Source: an uncultured Candidatus Melainabacteria bacterium (GTDB lineage Bacteria; Cyanobacteriota; Vampirovibrionia; Gastranaerophilales; Gastranaerophilaceae). Taken from it: a stretch of 24,046 bases of DNA. Below, piece by piece: positions 16,402 to 23,306 of the stretch. Where the stretch lies: assembly GCA_934747325.1 (NCBI GenBank), contig CAKVGW010000023.1, forward strand, positions 1 through 24,046. The letters are read 5' to 3'. Position numbers and translations under genes: made by a program. The notes beneath the pieces are model-generated. The model saw nothing but the letters and a program-made list of their open reading frames with translations. It did not search any database and was not told where the DNA came from. Each line of letters begins with the position of its first letter. Position 1 is the first letter of the stretch.

Positions 16402-17447
16402 TGAGAAAAAAGATTAGATTTTTTGATGCAACACTTCGTGACGGTTCTCACTACATAAAGCATCAATTTTCAGAAGATTTTATTTCAAGGTATTGTAAAG
16501 ATATTGATGAAGTTGGTTTAGATGCTGTTATCATCGGACATGGTAACGGTATTGGGGCAAGTTCAATACAAATTGGATTATCAAAGTGTACAGATAAACA
16601 GATGTTATCAGCTGGTAATTCAAATTTAAAAAAAACAAAACTTGGTGCATATATGATTCCAGGACTTGGAACGATTGAAGATAATATCATCCCCGCAATT
16701 GAATCGGGAGTTCAAATGTTTAAAATTGGTTGCCACTGTACAGAGTGTGATACAACAAAACAACACATTATGTTCTTGGCAAATAAAGGTATTGAGGTAT
16801 ATGGCTGTTTAATGATGTCTCACATGATAAGTGCGGAAGAACTATTCACACAAACACTAAAAATGCAAGAATATGGTGCAAAGGGCGTTATATTATTTGA
16901 TTCAGCAGGAGCTTTTTTACCACATGATGTAGAAAATAAGGTAAAAACACTTGTGAAGGGACTAAATATTGAAGTCGGATTTCATGCTCACAATAATTTA
17001 GGTTTAGCTATAGCAAACTCTCTTGTTGCAATTGATAATGGTGCAACAATTATTGATGGCACACTCAAAGGGTTAGGTGCTGGAGCTGGAAATTGTCAAA
17101 TTGATGCAATAATTCCTATTTTGAAGAAAAAAGAAATTGAAATAGATATGGATTATTATAGACTTCTTGATGTTGCTGATAAATATATTGAACATGAATT
17201 AAAATATCAAAAGGGGGTTTCTAGCTTAAGTATTATATCAGGCATTTCAGGTGTATTTAGCGCTTTCAATACAAAAGTAAGAGATGCTGCTAAAAGGTTT
17301 AATGTTGATCCAAGAGATATATTTATAGAACTTGGGAATAGAAAAGTTGTCGGAGGACAAGAAGACATTATTATTGACGTAGCTATGAATTTAGCTCAAC
17401 AAAAAACAAAAGATGAAACAAGTTATATTATGGAGTCATTATTATAA
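16401..17447 (+). CDS. 4-hydroxy-2-oxovalerate aldolase homologue, DmpG/MhpE-like
   Basis: A DRE-TIM metallolyase-type pyruvate aldolase. The family splits 4-hydroxy-2-oxopentanoate to pyruvate and acetaldehyde or catalyses the reverse addition. The 348 residues keep the diagnostic sites: Arg13, Asp14 and His17 in DATLRDGSHYIKHQ (the family arginine, metal ligand and catalytic histidine), HCTE near 112, LMMSHM near 137, DSAGA at 167-171, metal ligands His195 and His197 in HAHNNLGLA, and GLGAGAGN. The C-terminal communication domain of about 70 residues, which in DmpG contacts the dehydrogenase, appears present. AAGGGGG precedes the ATG. The active site looks functional; the physiological direction and aldehyde substrate are not known. 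Confidence 0.9.
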   Translation: MRKKIRFFDATLRDGSHYIKHQFSEDFISRYCKDIDEVGLDAVIIGHGNGIGASSIQIGLSKCTDKQMLSAGNSNLKKTKLGAYMIPGLGTIEDNIIPAIESGVQMFKIGCHCTECDTTKQHIMFLANKGIEVYGCLMMSHMISAEELFTQTLKMQEYGAKGVILFDSAGAFLPHDVENKVKTLVKGLNIEVGFHAHNNLGLAIANSLVAIDNGATIIDGTLKGLGAGAGNCQIDAIIPILKKKEIEIDMDYYRLLDVADKYIEHELKYQKGVSSLSIISGISGVFSAFNTKVRDAAKRFNVDPRDIFIELGNRKVVGGQEDIIIDVAMNLAQQKTKDETSYIMESLL

Positions 17448-17457
17448 GGGGAAAAAT

Positions 17458-19242
17458 ATGATAGTATCAGATTATATATTTGATTTTTTGGTAAAAAAAC
17501 AAGTTGACACAGCTTTCGTGGTGACTGGCGGACAAGCTATGTATTTGAATGATGCAATGGCACGCAGACCAGAAATAAAACCTATATTTGCTCACCACGA
17601 ACAAACTTGCGGAATGTCAGCAGATGCGTATTCTAGAATTACAGGTAAACTTGGTGTGGCTGTTGTAACTGCAGGTCCTGGAAGTATTAATGTCGTAAAT
17701 GGACTTGTTGGAGGTTGGTGTGACTCTGCACCAATGATGATTATTTCTGGACAATCAGCATTAAATTGCGTTAAATATCAAGAAGAAAGTGGTATTCGCC
17801 AATATGGAATTCAAGGTATTTTTATTAAGCCTTTTGTTGAAAAGGCAACAAAATATTTTGTTACAGTTGATGATCCTTCAAAAATTCAATATTATATGGA
17901 GAAAGCTTATCATTTAGCAACAACAGGACGTCCTGGTCCTGTTTGGATTGATGTACCTTTAGATATTCAAAGAATGGAAGTTCCTGAAAAATTGTTGTTT
18001 TCATACAATCCACAGGAAGATGAAGATGAAGATATTAATATTTCAAACCGAAAAATTAATCTTGTCAAAGTAGTTAAAATGCTTGCAAATGCAAAAAGAC
18101 CACTTGTTATTGCAGGTCAAGGGATTAGTATATCAAAGAGTCAACAACTTTTGAAACAATTTATAGAAAAGAATAATCTTCCAATGATTACAACACGCTT
18201 AGGAATTGATATTATAAATTCTGAACATTACTTATATGTAGGTAGACCTGGAAATTATGGCGAAAGAAGCGCTAATATTGCAGTACAAAATGCAGACTTA
18301 ATTTTGGTAATCGGTAGCAGACTTTCAACAGCATCAATAGGTCATAATTCAAAAACTTTTGGTAAAAATGCAAAAAAAATAGTTGTTGATATAGACGAAA
18401 AAGAATTGAATAAACCAATTTTTGATATTGATTTAAAAATTAAAGATGATGCAAAATTATTCTTGCAAGATATTTCAAAAATAGATATAAAAATGCAAGA
18501 TATATCAAAGTGGGTAAAGAAATGTCAAAACTTAAAGGCAAAATATCCTGTTGTTGTAGATGAATATAAAGCGTCAGAAGATATTAATACTTATTATTTT
18601 ACAGACAGATTATGTCATTTTACAGATAACAAAACAATGATAGTCGTAGATACTGGTTCTTGTTTCCATGTAGCATGTCAAACTTGGAAGGTTAAAGAGG
18701 GACAAAGATTTTTAACTACTGGTGGACTTTCATCAATGGGCTGGTGGGTTGCTGGCATTGGCGCTTGTGTGGCAAATGACAGAAGAAATACCGTTGTAAT
18801 AACAGGTGATGGAAGTTTACAGATGAATATTCAAGATTTTGCTTGTATTAGAAAGAATAACTTACCAATTAAGGTGTTTATTTTTGATAATAATGGTTAT
18901 TTATTGATAAGACAGACTCAAAAGAACTTTATGAATGGCAGATTATTTGGTGAAAGCCCTGAAACAGGTGTATGGTGTCCTGATGCGATGAAAATAGCGG
19001 ATGCTTATGAAATCAAAGGGGTTCAAATTACCTCAAAAGATGAAATTGATGAAAAAATCCAAGAAATTTTGAATTACAATGGTCCAGTAATTTGTGATGT
19101 AAAAGTTCCTGAATGGCAATTGATAGTGCCAAGAGTATCATCAAAAAAATTACCAGATGGTTCTTTGGTATCAAGTGAATTTGAAGATATGTTTCCATTC
19201 TTGTCAGAAGAAGAAATGAAAGAAAACATGTGCAATGATTAA
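17458..19242 (+). CDS. ThDP-dependent acetolactate synthase-like enzyme, YerE-like candidate
   Basis: A 594-residue ThDP enzyme of the IlvB/acetohydroxyacid synthase fold. The Pyr domain carries the cofactor-activating Glu48 in AHHEQTCGMSADAYSR and the TAGPG loop; the central domain spans about 200-345; the PP domain has the GDG...NN motif (Gly450-Asp451-Gly452, Asn478-Asn479). I chose the ATG at 17458 with AAGGGG upstream over an in-frame ATG at 17413 inside the aldolase gene. In a CDP-dideoxysugar operon the best-known relative is YerE of yersiniose synthesis, which decarboxylates pyruvate and adds the acetyl unit to C4 of CDP-4-keto-3,6-dideoxyglucose. An ordinary acetolactate synthase is less likely because no ilvN, ilvC or ilvD is near. 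Last intact gene of the polycistron. Confidence 0.85.
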   Translation: MIVSDYIFDFLVKKQVDTAFVVTGGQAMYLNDAMARRPEIKPIFAHHEQTCGMSADAYSRITGKLGVAVVTAGPGSINVVNGLVGGWCDSAPMMIISGQSALNCVKYQEESGIRQYGIQGIFIKPFVEKATKYFVTVDDPSKIQYYMEKAYHLATTGRPGPVWIDVPLDIQRMEVPEKLLFSYNPQEDEDEDINISNRKINLVKVVKMLANAKRPLVIAGQGISISKSQQLLKQFIEKNNLPMITTRLGIDIINSEHYLYVGRPGNYGERSANIAVQNADLILVIGSRLSTASIGHNSKTFGKNAKKIVVDIDEKELNKPIFDIDLKIKDDAKLFLQDISKIDIKMQDISKWVKKCQNLKAKYPVVVDEYKASEDINTYYFTDRLCHFTDNKTMIVVDTGSCFHVACQTWKVKEGQRFLTTGGLSSMGWWVAGIGACVANDRRNTVVITGDGSLQMNIQDFACIRKNNLPIKVFIFDNNGYLLIRQTQKNFMNGRLFGESPETGVWCPDAMKIADAYEIKGVQITSKDEIDEKIQEILNYNGPVICDVKVPEWQLIVPRVSSKKLPDGSLVSSEFEDMFPFLSEEEMKENMCND

Positions 19243-19264
19243 GATAATATGAAATCTTTGATAA

Positions 19265-19302
19265 ATAAAGCAATGAGCTTTCCAAATACCTCATTGCTTT
19301 AT
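19265..19302. terminator. Bidirectional terminator at the end of the glycan operon
   Basis: The arms 19265-19277 (ending AAAGCAATGAG) and 19290-19302 (starting CTCATTGCTTT) form a perfect 13-bp stem with a 12-base loop. Both outer flanks are A/T-rich, so it can work on both strands. It lies 22 bases after the stop of the ThDP gene and overlaps the end of the minus-strand SDR pseudogene, as expected between convergent genes. Confidence 0.75.
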
Positions 19303-20270
19303 AAATATGACTCTATCATTCTTTTAAGTCCGTCTTTTAACTCAACTTGTTCATTCCAGCCTAAAGATTTAATCATTGTTGTATCAATATTAGCTCAACA
19401 TGATGGACTTTTTAAATATCCTTTTTTATATTCTTCATTTGAAAATTTGATTTTCAAATTTAGTTCAGGATACAAGTCTATAAATAATCGAGCAAATTCT
19501 AAAATGCTTGTTTCTTTTGACGAAGCTATATTGTATGCATTTTTATCTTTACATAAAAATAAAACATAAAATGCCCTAATCATATCTGATATATAAATAC
19601 AAAAACTCCTTTTGGCAGAACCATCAGAATTTAAAATAATATTTTCTTTATTTAATATATTTTTGCAAAATCACCAAATACACGTCCATCATCTAATTGC
19701 ACCTCTGGACCATAAGTATGCGATAATCGAATAATATTTACAGGAATGTTATATTGGTGAGAATAGCAGATACACATATTCTCCCCCATTCTTTTAGATT
19801 CACTGTAACAAGAACTCACTTCTAAAGTATTGAAACAGCCATTATAATTTTCTGTAACAAGACTAGAATTCTCATTCAATGGACCATAAATTTCGCAACT
19901 TGAAAAATATAGAAATTTTTCAATATTTTATTCAACTGCAATTTCAAGTAAATTATTTGTTCCAATGATATTGGCTTTTTATGTTGCTACAGGATCTATT
20001 CCATAATATTTAAGACTTGCTTGTGATGCGGCATGAATGATGTAATCTATTTTATCGTTAATATTAAAACATTCTGAAATGTTCTGTTCTATAATTTTTA
20101 AATTTTTATTATTTATACAATGTGAAAATTTTAAGTTAGCTTTTTTTTATATTACGAACAATCCCTATAACTTTGACATTTTCGATTGCAAGTAATGTGT
20201 TTACGATGTATGAAGGAATAAATCCAGAAGCACCGCTGATCAAAACTGTTTTACCAACTAATTTTTCCAT
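19299..20270 (-). pseudogene. Broken NAD-dependent epimerase/dehydratase (SDR)
   Basis: Reading the minus strand from the ATG at 20270 gives an extended-SDR protein of about 324 codons, almost collinear end to end. The N-terminus has VLISGASGFIPSYIVNTLLA, the middle IDYIIHAASQAS, FLYFSSCEIYG and CYSESKRMGENM (YxxxK), and the C-terminus SLGWNEQVELKDGLKRMIESYL. It is disrupted by frameshifts near the T8 run at 20141-20148 and near 19651-19664, and by in-frame stops at 19979-19981, 19928-19930 (both TAA) and 19395-19397 (TGA). Five lesions argue for a real pseudogene rather than a single base-call error. It faces the polycistron, so it was probably an accessory sugar epimerase or reductase. The original substrate is unknown. 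Confidence 0.85.
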
Positions 20271-20357
20271 TTTAATATATTTTTGATATCTTCTGAAATA
20301 ATTTTATTCATATTTGTGTACAGCAATTTACTTAAAATGTAAAATAGGAGGATTTTT

Positions 20358-20902
20358 ATGACAGCTGTAGAACCAATAAGAGACAAAAAGGATATAAAGA
20401 AAATAGAAGATATTTTAATTAAAGAAAGTTATAGAAACTTGTTACTTTTTGATTTGGGAATAAATTTAGGGCTTAGAATATCAGATATACTTGCTTTAAA
20501 TGTTTATGATGTTAAAGATAAAAATGTAATTAAACTTAAAGAAAAGAAAACAGGAAAATACAAAACTATTGCAATAAATATAAAAATAAAAAAAAATGCT
20601 TTTTGATTATACAAAAGATATGGAATTAAATACACCTTTGTTCGTAAGTGCATATAATAATAGATTAGATAGATTTACTGCATATAGAATTATCAATAAT
20701 GCCTGTAAGAAAGCAAATATAGAGTTAGCTATAGGAACTCATACATTAAGAAAAACATTTGGTTATTATTTTTATAAAAAAATACAATGATATTATTTTA
20801 TTGCAAAAGATATTTAATTATTCTAACCTAGCAATAACTCTTAGATATATAGGTATAGAACAAGATTATATTTACGATAGTTATAAAAATTTCATTTTAT
20901 AA
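20358..20902 (+). pseudogene. Tyrosine recombinase/integrase with two frameshifts
   Basis: The joined frames encode a short site-specific recombinase of about 180 residues, mostly the catalytic domain. Visible active-site elements are the first arginine in LGINLGLRISDILAL, the beta-hairpin lysine in KEKKTGKYK, HTLRKTFGYYFYKK (HxxR) and a C-terminal RYIGIEQDYIYDSY with the likely nucleophilic tyrosine. The frame changes at the A9 run 20588-20596 and again at the A7 run 20776-20782. AGGAGG at 20346-20351 precedes the ATG, and the stop is at 20900-20902. It lacks a full N-terminal core-binding domain, a known form among small integrases. It may be a remnant of a mobile element or of a locus-specific invertase; no attachment repeats were found nearby. 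Confidence 0.8.
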
Positions 20903-20920
20903 TTTTTGTGCTACAATATG

Positions 20921-20926
20921 TATAAT
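20921..20926 (+). promoter_or_regulatory. Candidate -10 box for the downstream SDR gene
   Basis: A perfect TATAAT lies 17 bases before the ATG at 20944, just after the integrase stop. No good -35 box is visible at the expected distance. If used, the leader would be only about ten bases. Confidence 0.3.
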
Positions 20927-20943
20927 ATTTTAGGTAAATTGTT

Positions 20944-21801
20944 ATGCAACGCAAATCAAAAACTATTTTACTAACAGGTTCAGGAGGTTTTGTTGGTCAA
21001 AATCTAAAGGAACAGTTGGTAAATCAATATACTCTCTATACACCAAGAAGTTATGAATTAAACCTGATTGATGAAGACGCTGTCAAAAAATATTTTGACA
21101 AAAACGACATTGATTTTATTATTCATTGCGGTTCAACAGGCGGTTATCGAACACAACAAGACAAAGATACAACTATTGAAGATAACTTAAAAATGGTTGA
21201 GAATTTATTAAAATATAAGAAGCAAACATGTAATATTATATTGTTTGGTTCAGGGGCAATGTACGATAAATCAAGGGATTTACGCAAAGTAAATGAAAAT
21301 GAAATAGGTAAATTTATTCCAAAAGATTTGTATGGAAAATCAAAATTATTAATTGCTGAAAAAATTAAAAATCGTAATGACGTTCTGTGCTTAAATATTT
21401 TTGGTTGTTATGGAAAAAACGAAAAGGACTCACGTTTTACAACTTATGCTATAAAGCAAAACATACAACACTTACCTATTATAATTAATCAAAATGTTGT
21501 TTTTGACTATTTGTATATCGATGATTTATGTAAAATTATTGAATTTTTCATAAAAAATAAATTTCCAAAAGATAATATTATCAATGTAACACCGTCAGAA
21601 AGTATTTCACTAAAAGAAATAGCAGAAATTGTGAATGAAACTAGTAATTTTAAATCTGAAATTATTATAAAAAATCCTGTATTAAATTTTGAATATACTG
21701 GTGATAACTCTAAATTATTAAAATTAATTCCAAATTTAAAGTTCACAAGTCATAAAAATGGATTGAAAGTTTTTTATGAAAAAATTAAAAAAGATAATTA
21801 A
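20944..21801 (+). CDS. NAD-dependent epimerase/dehydratase (extended SDR), candidate nucleotide-sugar reductase
   Basis: A 285-residue SDR with the cofactor loop LLTGSGGFVGQN at residues 9-20, a HCGSTGG segment where these enzymes usually have HxAA, GSGAMYD in place of the catalytic serine loop, and YGKSK (YxxxK) near residue 130. Residues 170-285 form a substrate domain rather like RmlD or CDP-sugar C4 reductases. It is intact, while the SDR at 19299-20270 is broken, and it lies close to an operon that lacks any final reductase. I infer that it may reduce the keto group left by the YerE-like enzyme (a YerF-type role), but substrate cannot be read from sequence. The start has only a weak ribosome binding site; DNA is very AT-rich. 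Confidence 0.8.
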   Translation: MQRKSKTILLTGSGGFVGQNLKEQLVNQYTLYTPRSYELNLIDEDAVKKYFDKNDIDFIIHCGSTGGYRTQQDKDTTIEDNLKMVENLLKYKKQTCNIILFGSGAMYDKSRDLRKVNENEIGKFIPKDLYGKSKLLIAEKIKNRNDVLCLNIFGCYGKNEKDSRFTTYAIKQNIQHLPIIINQNVVFDYLYIDDLCKIIEFFIKNKFPKDNIINVTPSESISLKEIAEIVNETSNFKSEIIIKNPVLNFEYTGDNSKLLKLIPNLKFTSHKNGLKVFYEKIKKDN

Positions 21802-22071
21802 ACAAAATAACAAATAAACCTATTTTATCTATTTGTATACCAACTTATATAATAGAGGAAAAATTTTATTTTTGATTTTAAACGTCAATATGTATTCTTA
21901 AAAACAGGATATTTAAGATATTTGTTGCCTTTTTTATAGTAAAGACTTTTATTTTCTTATTATATATTTAAAAATCTTATAAAAATTAATCTGAATGAAA
22001 TTTATTGAAGTCAAAAAAATGATAACTACAAAATAATAACAATTTCGATTAAGAGAAAAATTATCCTAGAT
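21802..22071. other. AT-rich spacer without recognisable features
   Basis: This 270-base gap separates the SDR gene from the convergent secreted-protein pseudogene. I see no ORF, tRNA, GC-rich hairpin or clear repeat. A weak six-base inverted repeat, CAAATA at about 21811 with TATTTG at about 21830, might serve as a poor terminator for the SDR gene. It may be decayed DNA at the edge of the variable region. Confidence 0.4.
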
Positions 22072-22571
22072 TTAGTTTAACTCAATCTTTGGTGATGATT
22101 GTATCTGGATGATTGTGTTAGGCTTTAAGTCATTTTTAGATTTTGGAATCATGTATAACAAATTATTGAATTCAAACCAATCAAAATCAGATATTTTACC
22201 TATCGCAGGTTCAACGCCCAGGTTTTCATTAAAGATTGCTAATGTAAAATTGCCTTTCACATCAAAGCAGTCCTTAATTGGAGCCACAATCAGAGAACAT
22301 ATATTATTCTTGTCATAATAAAATATAACACGCGGATATTTTGAATAAGTTACACTATCACCATTGCGTTTGCCTATTCCCAAGCTTTGCGCAACTGTAT
22401 CATAAGACTTTCCAATGTATTGGTGTAACATTTGTTTTTATAAAACTTATGATTTATTGAAAATGCTCTTGGTACCGTGTTTTGCATATTAACTATAATA
22501 CCTTCTGATGCAAACGTTATACCCGCTGATAATAAAGTACTTAATATTGTTAGTAATAAAAATTTTTTCAT
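22072..22571 (-). pseudogene. Frameshifted small secreted protein
   Basis: The minus strand begins at the ATG at 22571 with a clear signal peptide (MKKFLLLTILSTLLSAGITFAS) and continues to about residue 45 (SINHKFYKN). The frame then ends early at 22374, while the neighbouring frame continues from about 22431 (HQYIGKSYDTVAQSLGIG) to the stop at 22072, giving about 165 residues in all. The simplest reading is a one-base shift between 22431 and 22445. I do not recognise the mature domain; it is a compact alpha/beta-looking domain with no cysteine cluster. AAGGAG overlapping the dedA stop gives a good ribosome binding site, so it was the second gene of a dedA operon. A base-calling error at this point is possible. 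Confidence 0.65.
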
Positions 22572-22583
22572 TATTTAAGCTCC

Positions 22584-23210
22584 TTAAGAATTTCTTAAAT
22601 GTTTTACGTGTTTATAAACATATAAACAACCCAAAATTCCAAATATAACAACGATTGCAACATCGAATTTATGCCAAATATGTTTGAATGCTTCCATGTT
22701 TTCGCCCATTTTTACACCGACATAAACAAGTAAATAGCTCCAAACAAGAGAGCCTAAAAATGTTAGTGTGAAAAATATTCTTTTTCTTGCTCTCAAAATA
22801 CCGGCAGGTAGTGAAATAAATGTTCTTACAACAGGTAACATTCTGCAAAAGAAAAATGCCCAATCTCCGTATTTATCAACCCAAGCATCAGCTTCTTCCA
22901 GATCTTTGTGTGAGATTAAAAAATATTTCCCGTATTTTTCAACAAATTTTCTCCCGCCAAAGAAACCTAAGTAATATGATGGAATAGAGCCTAATACGCA
23001 TCCGAATGCACCGGCGAATGCGGCAACATGAATATTCATTTCGCCTTTACTTACAATGTATCCTGCAAAAGGTAAGATAGCTTCACTAGGCAGAGGAATA
23101 TTGCAAGACTCAATTGCCATAAGCAAACTTATACCCCAAGGTCCCATGATTGTAATTATATGCTCTATGAAACTTACCAAATGTGTAATGATTAAATTAA
23201 TATACTCCAT
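22584..23210 (-). CDS. DedA family (VTT domain) membrane protein
   Basis: A polytopic inner-membrane protein. Some DedA proteins act as lipid-carrier flippases, for example for undecaprenyl phosphate, and help keep the proton-motive force. The 208 residues show the family motifs: ESCNIPLPSEAILPFAGY near residues 34-51 (conserved glutamate and PxPSE), FFGGRKFVEKYGKY, and FFCRMLPVVRTFISLPAG near 119-136 with the essential arginines. Four to five hydrophobic helices are visible and the C-terminus is basic. AAGGAG lies upstream of the ATG at 23210. It heads a two-gene operon with the frameshifted secreted protein and diverges from the histidine kinase. Confidence 0.93.
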   Translation of the reverse strand: MEYINLIITHLVSFIEHIITIMGPWGISLLMAIESCNIPLPSEAILPFAGYIVSKGEMNIHVAAFAGAFGCVLGSIPSYYLGFFGGRKFVEKYGKYFLISHKDLEEADAWVDKYGDWAFFFCRMLPVVRTFISLPAGILRARKRIFFTLTFLGSLVWSYLLVYVGVKMGENMEAFKHIWHKFDVAIVVIFGILGCLYVYKHVKHLRNS

Positions 23211-23240
23211 GCTCTTATTCTCCTTAGTTTCCTAAATCTG

Positions 23241-23269
23241 ATTATACTAAAAACATGAGTATAAGTTTA
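23241..23269 (-). promoter_or_regulatory. Candidate dedA promoter
   Basis: On the minus strand a perfect TATAAT (plus positions 23241-23246) lies 30 bases before the dedA ATG, with TAAACT about 17 bp upstream as a weak -35. AAGGAG is the ribosome binding site. The -10 is good, the -35 poor. Confidence 0.4.
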
Positions 23270-23294
23270 CAACAATATAAATTTATGCTATATT
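23266..23294 (+). promoter_or_regulatory. Candidate histidine kinase promoter
   Basis: TTTACA at 23266-23271 and TATATT at 23289-23294 are 17 bp apart. Transcription would start near 23301, only a few bases before the ATG at 23307, giving a nearly leaderless mRNA. It overlaps the divergent dedA promoter region. Confidence 0.4.
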
Positions 23295-23306
23295 TCAAGC
23301 AGAGAT

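Noticed and set aside
15526..17447. Aromatic (meta-cleavage) catabolic operon
   Set aside because: No ring-cleavage dioxygenase, hydrolase or hydratase is present, and the pair is translationally coupled to rfbH in a glycan operon.
17413..17460. Earlier ATG start for the ThDP enzyme at 17413
   Set aside because: It is within the aldolase coding sequence without a ribosome binding site; AAGGGG supports the ATG at 17458.
17458..19242. Housekeeping acetolactate synthase (ilvB)
   Set aside because: No small subunit or branched-chain amino acid genes are adjacent, and the context is CDP-dideoxysugar synthesis. Not fully excluded by sequence alone.
19395..19981. Stop-codon readthrough or selenocysteine in the broken SDR
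   Set aside because: Two of the three stops are TAA, there are also two frameshifts, and no hairpin of a selenocysteine element is apparent. Decay is simpler.
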